Shown: in pieces, positions 41,634 to 53,600 of the stretch
How the letters are laid out: each line of letters opens with the position of its first letter
Numbering within the stretch: the stretch's first letter is position 1
Origin: Cinnamomum chago
Taxonomy: Eukaryota; Streptophyta; Magnoliopsida; Laurales; Lauraceae
Assembly (NCBI GenBank): GCA_038049695.1
Contig: CP142452.1
Coordinates: 36,196,501-36,260,500, forward strand
Length of the DNA: 64,000 nucleotides
Direction: 5' to 3'
Notes under the pieces: generated by a model
Database searches by the model: none
What the model was told of the DNA's origin: nothing
Seen by the model: the letters and a program-made list of their open reading frames with translations, nothing else
Position numbers and translations under genes: made by a program

Positions 41634-44600
41634 GTATAGCAAGGCAAAAGAGAGAAATAGAGAGGTTACCTTCTTAAAAGGGGATGAGATGAAGGGAGAG
41701 TTTTCATTCATAGGATTCATCGGTCTTGATGCATCTTTTATTGTTATTTTATAAATGCGTTGGAGGGGGGTTTCGAACCCAAAACCTCTTTGATGGAAAA
41801 GCCTTTTTTATTATTATTTTTCTAAATGCGTTGGAGGGGGTTTTGAACCCAAAACCTCTTTAACGGAAATTGCCCCAAAACCAAACCATCCGCCTCCAAC
41901 GGGTATTCTTCGAAATCACATGTGGCTTGGTATTCTCTCTCTTTTCCCACCTGACCAGGTGTTCAAATCTTGGTGTGAAAATGGACTTATTTTCACACCA
42001 TTTTCACATCTGATTTACATACAAGATGCGTAAATACTTGTAGACAAACATAACTAATGCAAAAATATTACGCATATTCACCATTTACATACGTAAATTG
42101 GTGTAGACAAACAACCCCTAAACAATGAGGAGAAGACCACTCGATTATTGATAGATGGGGAACTTCTTCAACCAGAAGAAAATCTACAACTTGGGGTCTC
42201 CCAACGGCGCTTTGATAGTGATATCATGTTAGGAGTAGGAGACTCAACACTGTAGACATAATAGCTTGGAATGGGATGGATCTTCCCGATTGATGTCAAT
42301 TTATACTAATGTACAAGCCTTGATTTAGGCTACAAATTAGTAATTGCCCAGTCATACTACAGTCAGCATCATCCTAATATAGTGAAAATGGGTTGGGCTC
42401 TAGTAGAGTTTGACTGTAAAAATGGGTTGGGCTTTATTATACAAGTGGGTTTGGCCCATGGATCCAGAATCATCAACACAAATAACTTAAATATGCTCAT
42501 AAATCAGTTATATCACAATCTCAAGAAGACTATATAGTAAGCAAATTGTGTGCCAATGAACAAGAAATAGGATATCTAGAATAATCAATCGTGATTCAGA
42601 TGACCTCAAGTCACATGTTTAGGGCCCAAGTTAATTTAGGAGTTTTATTTCATTAATTATCTGCATTAGTTTTTTAATTTTATTTAAAGAGTTGTTTAAT
42701 TTTACTTAAAGAGTTGTAATTAGGATTAGTGATGCAGGCCAGACAATAGGTCCGCCAACCCATTGGGTCCAGTCTACAGGCCCAACTGGACATCCATTTA
42801 GTTAGGAGTATTATTAAGCAGTTTGATTTGTTTAAGATTAATATTAGTATGTTTCCTATTTTAGGCATTATTCAAATATTAGGAAATATTGTTGCTTAGG
42901 GATTAAGCGAACTCCTCTATATAAGGATGTTACGCCTCATTGAAATAGAATGCTGATTTTCAATCAATTAAAGTTTCTTTGAGATTTATCTCTTATGGTG
43001 TTTTCTCTTCTTGTGAGGGTGCCCTAGTATAGCTGAATCCATTGTTGGATTCAATCAATCCTTCGGAAGATTGATCTATTATCGGATCGTGGATCCGGGT
43101 GCGCCAATTTTGGTATCAAAGCCGAAGTCCTACGATCGGCAGGAAGATAATCTATTTCTTTCTCGGATTTTATCTATCATCATCATCCTTCCATCATCGA
43201 ATTCACTGTTCCAAACCAGCAACCTTCAAGTCAACCAAACTCCATCACATCCAAAGTCCAGTCCTTTCTCTCACCAAAACCATTCAACCAACGAAGCCTT
43301 GCCTCTGTCATGCCTCATCACCGAACCAACACTGCCCTAAAACCCGTCCCATAATCCCCTTTAGCCACATCACCTCAACCTTCGTAAATCCAGTCCCCAC
43401 CATTACAAAAGCCTTGAATCACGTACCCTTTCCATATCCCAATTTTTCCACCGATCCCAATTCCCAAATTCCTTTCATTCCATCCCTACCAAGTGCCAAA
43501 TTGACTTTCCAATTCATCCAGAATGTAAACCTAATCTACCAGCCCCGTCAGAAACCAAAACCCTAAATCCCAGCCAACGAGATCCACTACAAGGCCACCA
43601 AAACCAACCCATCCAAAAATAAAAAGTAAAAAATACTAGCCAAGTCCCACTTCTTCTCTCCCTATCCCAAACCCACCTCCCTGATTTCCCTAATCCCACC
43701 ATCTAAAACCCATTCTCAATCCAAACCCACATTTCCCGCCATCCGAAGCCCGCCCGCCCGCCCGCCCCCCATCTCCCACCACCACCACCAAACCCCCACA
43801 ATCCCATCTCGTTCAAACCTCACTCCCATAGTCCCTTCATTGAAACCCCAGAAGAGGTATAAGGAGATCCAAGTTGGGAGAGCATACCTAGCACCCACGA
43901 CAAGTTGTCACATTGTCGTCACATAACTCCACGGCCTCATCCACTCTCATCAAGACCGCGATCGTCTCACCATCATGATCATTGCATCGCCATCGACATC
44001 ATCCCACCATCACCAGAGCCCTCTCCTTTACTTTCGCTTCGTTGAAGTTCATAGCAGCACAACCCAGCCCAGCTTCCGACTTTGGCCTGATGTGCAGTTC
44101 GAATCTGATCCGAGTCTGAACCCAAGTCCAGCCCACTAGCAAAAAAAAAACCTACAAGTGGGACTAGTTTTCAAGGAACCAACCCTATTCAAAACACAAA
44201 TTTTTCTTGTTAATCAACTATCAGTTTTCACGTGCATAAGTCAGGTCAGTTCATCTTTGAAACAAAAAATGTTTGTAATACCCCGGGCCCGGTAATAAGG
44301 GCTAGAATATTTTTTGATATTTAATATTTAATTATCTTGATTTTACTTAAAATTATTGGGACCCATAGTTTGATGGAGGAATTCAAATGGGACTTGTGTT
44401 GGTTATACCATAGACTCCTAGTAATGTTAGGAATAGGATTGGCATGTGAGAAGGAAATAATAAAATTAGGAAGAGGACTTTGGGAAGGATTCTAACTTCT
44501 AGCTTTTATATATTGATCGACCCCAAGCCTCTCTCAAGCTATTCTCTCTCTCTTTCCTACTTTCTTTTCCATCAAGCCATAACAGGTAACCAGAACTAAG

Positions 44601-47600
44601 CGACTCAGGAAAATCTTGGTGACTGGGAGATAAACTTTGGGATGCGTACTTGAGCGTCGAAGCCATATAGATGAAGAAATAGATTATTTAGATTATTTCA
44701 TTTGGAAGACAATGCAATTATTTTATTTTATTTGTCAATGTTACATTTGTTTATTAGATTTGGACTTTTAATACAAGTTGTTTTAAGCTGGTAAATGCCT
44801 GAATCTTTATGTGATCTTTGATTTAACCGATGTGTGTGATGCTTACAAGTCTCGGCACAGAATTCGAAGGGCCCCGGATTCCGGGTCATTACAATGTCTT
44901 ATTCCTATTTTACATCCAATGTGAGAAGCATTGAAGATCCCATTGAGCAACAAAGAGAACTTTATCAAAAGAGATATAGGGATCGATATTATAAGAAATC
45001 AATCTAATTCATGGTTTAAAAAAACAGACTCGGGACCTAACTCGTTCATGGCCGAGTCCGAGTTGACTCATCGAGTCGCATTAGGACTCGGCCGAGTCCC
45101 ATGGGACTCAACCAAGTCGCATTAGGACTCGACTGAGTCACATGATTCGAGTCCGAGTCCCATGCAACCCGACTCGGACTCGGCCGATTTTTTAAACCAT
45201 GGTCTACTTTGAGCAGTTCCTCCATTTGAAGCAAGGAGATCTGACAGTTAATGAGTACACAACCACTATCAAAATCAGGAATTTGATTGTAATTTAAAGG
45301 GTATAGATAAAGATGATAAAAAGCGATATATGAGAGGTTTGCGATCAGAAATACGAGATAAGATGTGTTTTTGCATGACCATTCAAGACGCATATGCTGA
45401 AGCACTCCGGGCTGAAAATGAAATTTGGCATTCTGAAGAAGAAAATTTTCAGCAAAGATTAAAAACCCATATTATGGAAATACTTTTTGCAAGAGAAGAT
45501 AATCCCACTCTTATCATCCGTCGACTCATTAATACAAATGAGAAGGAAGAAGAAGAATGGAAACAGGCTACGAAATTCCACATGCGGGTAACAATCGAAA
45601 ACAAATCTACTAATTTGATTATTGACAATGGTAGTGCGATAAATTTTGTCGCACAAGAGGTCATTGACAAACTTTATTGGCCAACTGAGAAGTTTTCTAA
45701 GTCCTACCAAGTCACATGATCTAATGGCCATGTTATCCCTGTGACTCATAGATGTTTGGTATTATTCAAGATGGTCTATTATGAGGACAAAATTTGGTGT
45801 GATGTGATCCATATGAATATTGCTCCATGGATTTTTTATCGAAAAGTTCGACATGTTAAAGAGGCGAACATGTATACCCTTCTGTGGCATGGAAAAAGGG
45901 TTATGCTCATTCAGATGGCATCGACAGCCTCATCATCGTCTACATCATCACCTTCAATAAAAGAGCCATGAAAAGAGCAAAAAGTTGAAAGAGAAATCAT
46001 GATTGCACCAAAAGAGACAACAAAAGACATCAAGGATGACATTGAAGAGCAAATTCATAGCCAAGATGATTTCGTGAGTTCAAACAATATTGATCAAGGC
46101 AATACCAATCCAAAGCTGCAAAGGGTTGAGGAAGTACGAGGTCTAGCGCACATTGAAGACTCTAACCAGGTTAGCATAAAGATAAAACATCCGGTAGATC
46201 TGATTGTCATGCCTCTTCCAAAAAATCCAATTGCGTCATCGGAACTCAAATCAATTGTCCCAGTGGTTTCACAAAAAGATCAAGTTATTGAAGTTCCTCA
46301 CATTGACTTCATTTTTGTGGAGCCACAATGGATAGTCAATGTTCATGATTTGTTGGTACAAAGGCAACACCTGAAGCATCTAATGGTCAGATCACACATC
46401 CGAGCTCAATGCAAACATTAGAAGAAGCGACATCTCGCATCTACTTCTAAATGGAGAATAAGACTACATGAAGCTTGCAAGATACACAAAGCAAATGAAG
46501 ATCGCAAGACCATTCTGAAGTTTGTGTGATTGATTTTCGACCCAGGAGGGCATTTCTAACACTTGCGGTCGAATTCTCTCCCGTATTATCAAGTTGTCAA
46601 CTCACCAGAGTTGAGTTTTTTCAAGCAAGGGAGAATTGATGCAGACCACTCGGCCAACCCATTGGGTCCAGTCTATAGGCCCAACGGGACATCCATTTAG
46701 TTAGGAGTATTATTAAATAGTTTGATTTGTTTAGGATTAATACTAGTGTGTTTCCTATTTTAGGGATTATTCAAATATTAGGAAATATTGTTGCTTAGGG
46801 ATTAAGTCAACTCTATATAAGGATGTTAGGCCTCATTGTAATAGAATGCTTATTTTCAATCAATTAAAGTTTCTTTGAGATTTATCTCTCACGGTGTTTT
46901 CTCCTCTTGTGAGGTTGCCCTAGTGGCTGAATCCATTGTTGGATTCGATCAATCCTTCGGGAGATTGATCTATTATCGGATCGCAGATCCGGACTGTGCC
47001 AATTAGGTTTCCAATTTCATTAGAATTCTTATTTTAATTCTTAAGTTAGATTATTAGGTTTCTTAGCCAACAAGTATTCTCTTCTTATTTATATGGCATT
47101 GTAGAGAAGAAATATTCAAAGAGAGTTAATTAATAGAATTGGGTTTTCCTATTGAGAAGCGTCCTCGTTATAGTCTCTGTGGAGATATTTAATGTCTGCG
47201 GACACGTGCTTCAAGACTAGTATTGTGCTTCAGTACTTCCCCACAAGCCCTAACCCTAGGGCCTGCTTCAGTTTGGTATCAGAGAGGGCAATCCTCTTCA
47301 GATCGCCTTCGTCAGGTACGTTATCCTTCCCATCGATTCCATTCCATCATCACTGCACTCAAGCCACCCATCCAAACCTCTGAAGTCTCTGTTACCCGAG
47401 ACCATACCCACTAAGCCCATTCGGAGGAAAAAAACCTAATGCCAAATAATTAGTGAACTCCTATATTAACTTGGGCCCTACACATGTGCTATTTGTATCA
47501 CTAACCTTAGGGCCTGCATCAAACAGTCTAGAGAATCTTTCAACCTGAAAGTGACAATGTAACGCCCCAATTCCGGATACCGATATACTCGTTCGATTAC

Positions 47601-50600
47601 CCGAAATTGGCGCGCTACTCCCCGGAAAATCCGAGGACTTCCAAGATCGTAGGCCGCAGTGAGGTCCGATTTAAAACTTTTTGACCAAATAATGTTCAAT
47701 GGTTAAAACTTGCGGAAGCATAACATTTGAAAAAGAGCGGAAGCAATGGTATCATATATAATAAAGAAAAGCAGAACAGTGGTCTAATTAAAATAAGTCA
47801 ATGTAAATTTAAAGTTAATACATTTGATCTTTCTACCCTTCTCACAACAAGTTTCGCTCAAAACCCGAATAACAAAGTCACTCAATAACCCTCTATAAAC
47901 TCGTCTCCGCCCTCCGGCTCGACGTCAGTGTCGGCCGGGCCCCATGCGTACTCTCCGGCTACAGGTGCCTCCACGAGGGCTAGAGCGTCGTCGGGAATAT
48001 CTGGGTCAAGGCCTAAGCACCATAGAATGGGTCAGATCTAAACGATCTGGCAAGATACAGCATACTACTAACATAGCATATATATATATCAAAGGAAATA
48101 AAGACGGGTACATAATTTAAATGAATAACAAGGAAAGAGAACTAGGCAATCGTGCATGTAAAGCATAAGGAATCAGTATAAAGAAATCATCTACACAACT
48201 ATAACAAAGTGGCACATTCACACGAGCTGGAATACCGCGGGATATTATGCCGCGGCTCTCCCATACTGAACACAGTCGCGGTGGGGAACCTAACCAGGGA
48301 ATAACTAATCCCGAATACTACTCATCAACTCATCATCTCATCACTCCAGATCGGCACGGCATGACACCTTGCCGTCTTAGCTCATCATGATAGCTCCTCA
48401 ACACATAACTAGCTCCTACCGGGGATGATCAGTCCACAGGCTGAGCTTAAATCAACCGAGTGAATGTTCATGCCGACTCGAGAATAACTCTAAGGTCTGT
48501 GTCTGTCTAGGCTTTGCCTTGCGTGAACAAGGTCCTAACAATACCTCTATAGAGTCTACACATCTCAATACAACCTCTGGACCTCATTCAAGACCCAGGC
48601 CCACTCGTTGGATCCATACCAAGGCCCATCAGTACATGGCCTGGTCTAAAACCGTCCAAACGAGGCAACCAATCCATCTATTACTGACAAACAGTTCCAT
48701 CATAATCCATATAACTTAACAGTCCAATAGAAACTATCTCTTCAAGCTAAAGGGTTCACATCACCACACTTAGGCCCAATAAGGGCCCGCCTAGACACAG
48801 ACACGGGTCAATGATCTCCGAAGTCACATCATCGGGTCACCTCTAGATACCCTAGGTTCAGGTCTTCCAATTATGATTAATTAACGGTAAACAGCTAAAC
48901 TAAAGATCTAAGAATGACAGAGTAATAATAATGAAGTATAAACTTCAATCAGAGAATCAACGGGAAATCCAACGGTCCAATCCTAGGTAATGGGCCACTT
49001 CAGGTTCGGGTCTATCTCCGGTAATTCGATCTCTAAACGATGTCATTAATGCCGTAAAATACTGTATTTGGTGCTTAGTGGGTTAAGGGCATTATCTGAC
49101 AACATTTAGAGGTCGAATCATCTTAGATAATCAACCAAAACACTAAACAGTGGTCCCCGCGAGTCAAGGTTGAGCCACACCGTTGACTCGGGCTAAGGAC
49201 ACTGACAAATGCTCATTTGGATGGTCAATGGGCCCCACAACTGATCATATCTCCTAAGTGTTGAAAACTGGAACAATCAGGGTTTTCCAGGTGAGCCTGA
49301 TGTGTTGTGAGCTCGGTGGATTTCCTGGCCGGGAAGATCAACCGAGTGCACTAACTAATCTGAATCAGGCTTCCTGGACAACTTATATCGTTTCTAAAGG
49401 CTTACAGCGTGTCCGGTCAAACAACCAGGCCTAGGTGATTGACCGCATACTCTGAAAACCTTAGAAAGATTGATGATCCAGCTTTAAACACTTTCTAAAG
49501 TAAAATCCTAAGTATCAAGTCCATTTGGGTGTAAGGAGTCTGAGTTTTGATTGAAGAACCAACTTTCAGTCACTTCCTGCACAAATAGCGTGAATCGGGT
49601 CAACCGGTGCGAGACCAGGTCAACCCGACTATTTGAAATGAAATTTGTGCAAGAAATGGCTAAGGGCCAGTTTTTCCAAGAAATCTCAGTGTGGCCGGTT
49701 AACCGGCCTGCATAGTCCGGTTAACCGGCTGCACTGCAGCAAGCCCCTGCAGAAGAAAATAACTGGGAGCTGCCATTTCTGTAATTTCAGTGTGGCCGGT
49801 TAACCGGCCTGCAAAGCCCGGTTAACCGGCTACACTGCCGGTTAACCAACCGGTTAACCGGTTACACGAAACTGGGACAAAACCCAGTTTCTGCAGTCAC
49901 TCTGTTTTGGCTCCATTTCCACCCAAACTACTTCCAATCTCTTCCAATCCCAACCAAAACTTCTCCAAGCATAAACCAACTCATTAACCATCCATTAAAC
50001 TACCTTATGGCCCACTGATCTTCCAAATGGGGGGTGAAAACCCCCATCCATCAGTGACCTTTCCATCCATTAAACACAAAAACAGAGCTCATGCAGATTT
50101 CTATACTAAACAAACACATCCATGAATTAAAGCTATAGGAATCAATAGACAACACATATATGCTAATTTAGGAGTATGAGCACTTGCCTTATGTGAAGTG
50201 GGTTGCAAAGAGAAATAGCTTGAAGAGGGAAAGAACCCAAAATTCCAGCAGAACAGAGCAAGAAGAAGAAGAAGATGGACCAGCTGAGCAGCAGCAGCTC
50301 TTAGAAATCGTTTTCCAGCCCAATATCAGTAGTTACAGCTCTTAGGAATAGATTCCAGCAGGGTAACAGGGTCTCAAGTGATGAAATGGGGAGGAAGAAG
50401 ATGACCCAGCTGAAATGATGAAGAGGGAGATGACAGCAGCAGCAACAGGGGGAATTTCAGCAGTAGTAGGTGGTTCCAGCAGTGGTGACAGCAAGAGAAA
50501 TAAAGAAGATGAAGTGGGGTGGCTGCTGTAGTGGCTTCAAGATGAATTCCAGCTGAGATGAAGTGGTTGCAGCACAGCCCAGGTGGGTTTCTTCTGGCAC

Positions 50601-53600
50601 AGAACCACCACAGCAACTTGGAAGATGAAATGAGAAGGAAAGGTGGGTGATATCAGTAGTTCCTGGAAAAATTCCAGCAGAGTAACGGTAGGGAGAAGAA
50701 GAGGAAATCCAGCAGAAACTCTTGTGATGGATTCCAGCAGTTCAAGCAAGATGAATGAAGAAGATGATGAACACCACAGTTGCTGTTGAGATGAATTCCA
50801 GCAACAGTTCCAGCCCAGCAAGAGAATAAGAAGATGAAGTGAAGACGGCTACAGCAGCTATGTGGAAATGAGATAGGAAGGAAGGTGACAGCAGTAGCAA
50901 CAGAGCTCTCAATGGGATTCTTTGCTCAACGTGGGAGAGAAAATGAGGGAGGAAGAGAGGAAATGGAGAGGTAGTTGGGTGGTTTTTTTTTTTTCTTGGG
51001 AAGAGAGCTGGAAGGTTTCTTGGGATGGGGGCTGGGATTAGGGTTTTGAAATGAGTTGCAAAAGTTTAAGAGATATTATATAGGATTAGTAAAGTAGTTA
51101 GGGACCATAATACCCTTAGGGTTTAGGGGAATTAGGGTTAGGGTTTAGGGGTGATTGGGTCATTTGGTGAGGAAGCTTCTAGAGAGGGCACCCTTAACCA
51201 AAACTAAACCTAACTTAATTAATTAATTAACTCAATCTAAGGCCTAATTAACACTAATAGCCTAGGATTAAATCTAAAGCACCCAACTAGCCATTCTAAC
51301 TCAACTAAGCTATTCTACCCAACTTAGGAAAATCTAACTAACCCTCCTAGCCAACCCCTAATAAGCTTAATTAAATAGTAATTAGCCAAGATTAGTAAGG
51401 ATTAGCAAAGATTAGCGAAGATTAGTATAATTAAACAATAATTAAGATAAATTAAGATTAATTAGCCTATAAAATAGCCCTTAGAGGGCCCACCAAGGGT
51501 GGGACCTCACAGACAAAACAAAAGGAAAGTTATTGTTGTCTCATTTGGCATTGTTTATCAAATCATACCAAAAGGAATGCCAACAACAATTCTTAAAAAG
51601 AATATCAATCCAATTAAATATCCAAATTATGAAATGACAGCCGAAAGGGTGAGCCCAACTGAATGGAAACCCCAATTCCAATCCCTTACCGAATTTAACA
51701 AAAACTCAAGCAATCATAAGGAGAAAAGTAGTAGAAAGCTAACTCCAAATGCAACAATCCACCACTTAAAACAACCTTCAATCCTTGGGAGAAATTATTT
51801 CTCAAACCAATAGGAGAAGAAAATAATAATTGCAATAATGCAATTTTATTGATAAAAGATTAATAAACCAGCTAGGGTTGGGCGTTCCATAGCTATGCTT
51901 TTATGATTATCATACTAAAATCATCTTAAGATTATTTCTAATCCCAGCCTTTAATCATGTCTAAACAATATAGACAAACCTATCAAAATAATGTCCTTAT
52001 TACAATGCATTACTTAAACTCAAATGAAAGGAACTTAAATAGAAAGTCTAGCTGGCAAATCCTCCATCACTTGGGCATCCCCTTCCTTGCACGGATCATC
52101 TTGCCTTCTTGCATGATCTTTCCTCTTGCTACTTCAATAACTCCTCCAACTCGGCCACTATCTTAGAAATTTCTTGAGTAAATGACTCCTTCATGGACAA
52201 TGAACCTGTTATGGGAAAGTTTCCATTCATGATATTGCTTGCATTGGAATTAATTGGATGTCCCCCACTAAGGGGGCTGTGGTCCCCACTTTTTGGATCG
52301 ATGGGACCGGTCAATGGGGCATGAGAATGCACCAGGTCTGATGGGCCTGATTTGGAGTGCGTTGGGCCTGATTTGGGTCATGATCCATGGACCCCAAATT
52401 AGACAATGTACAACAATTGTTCGTCATGTTTGGCCTTGATTGGACCTGATTAGATGGTCCAAATGATCATTAAAGTGCTGTTTTGATTTAATTAATTTTG
52501 AACATTCAACAACTGATTTGGATCCATCTCTACGACGCCCAAATGCTGCTGGATACAGCAGGACATGCCGTGGAGATCATAGAGACAGATTTTACATATA
52601 GAAATATAATATGCCACAATACATTGCCTATTTTTAAGTATCCAGGTACCATAGCTTCAACCACCTGAACTCATCATAGAAAAGCTATTTATGGTCCTTT
52701 ATGTACATGTCCAGACCATTTCAAATAATATACATTGATCGTCTTTTTCTTTCATTGCAACTATACATAGGTGTCATCAATGTTTGAATTCCCAATGCCA
52801 TCCTCTCCAATAACTAAAAACATCAGTATTAGCAACTACGTCACAAGTACTTTTATCTCTTTCTCCTTTTCCATTGTCCAACATTCTGATTCATGTACCA
52901 AAATAGATCTAATGGTTCTACACATTTATAGTTCATAAATGCATAAAACAGCGGGAGGAGAGAGAGGACGAGAAGGGGTTTACACCATAAAAAAACATAA
53001 CCAAACCAAACCAAGCCTTTTCCCACTAGGTGGGGTCGGCTATATGGATTTGACGACGCCAATCAAATCTGTTTAGGGCCATGTCCTCCGTTAGATCCAT
53101 GTAGGCAAGGTCATGTTTAATAGTTTCTTTCCAACTTCTCTTGGGTCTCCCTCTCCCTCTCCTACTCCGGGCAATCTCCATGCTTTCACACCCTTTAATA
53201 GGTGCCTCCGTTGGGCGCCTTCTAACATGGCCGAACCATCTCAGTCGATTTTCTCTCATTTTATCTTTAATCGGTGCTATTCCTATTTTGCCCCTAATCT
53301 CCTCATTCCTAATCCTATCTCTCATTGTGATCCCGCACATCCTTCTTAGCATTCTCATCTCCGCAACTTCCATCTTCTTAACATGATTGTGCTTTACTGC
53401 CCAACACTCTGATCCATATAATAACGCTGGACGTACCGCCACCTTATAATACTTTCCTTTAACCTTGAGGGGGACTTTCCGATCACACAAGACCCCCGAA
53501 GCACTCCTCCATTTGGTCCACCCGGCCTGAATCTTGTGACTTACATCAGTATCAATCTCTCCATCCTGTTGCGCCATAGATCCAAGGTACCTAAATTTTT

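Larger units (their letters stand above)
39872..42478 (-). mobile_element. Internally deleted Ty1/copia element, 2.6 kb, TSD CAAAT
   Basis: LTRs 42227-42478 (5') and 39872-40126 (3', decayed tip) share TAATAGCTTGGAATGGGATGG and CTACAAATTAGTAATTGCC-type blocks. CAAAT flanks both sides (39867-39871 and 42479-42483). A purine tract complementary to CCCCTCCTC borders the 3' LTR. Only RT end and RNase H remain; gag to mid-RT is gone. Confidence 0.85.
42729..47001 (+). mobile_element. TR-GAG-like LTR element, 4.3 kb, TSD ATTAG
   Basis: 5' LTR 42729-43106 and 3' LTR 46637-47001 are clearly similar. ATTAG flanks both sides (42724-42728 and 47002-47006). Primer-binding site TTGGTATCAAAGCC at 43110-43123; purine tract AAGGGAGAAT before the 3' LTR. 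A C-rich leader (43130-43860) is followed by gag/protease only: no RT or integrase. Carries its own nested insertions at 44274-44893 and 45010-45201. Confidence 0.92.
42592..47270 (+). mobile_element. TGATGCA-family LTR split by a nested LTR element
   Basis: The left arm 42592-42728 (TGATTCAGATGACCTCA..) and right arm 47002-47270 (.. ending GGGCCTGCTTCA) together match the solo LTR at 58868-59229. A primer-binding-like TTTGGTATCAGAG follows at 47272, so it was probably a 5' LTR. 47271-47521 is a scrambled internal/LTR remainder. Confidence 0.75.

Noticed and set aside
41753-41870. GGTTTCGAACCC resembling a tRNA T-arm
   Set aside because: No acceptor stem, D-arm or anticodon arm can be built around it, and it is part of a direct duplication in a transposon.
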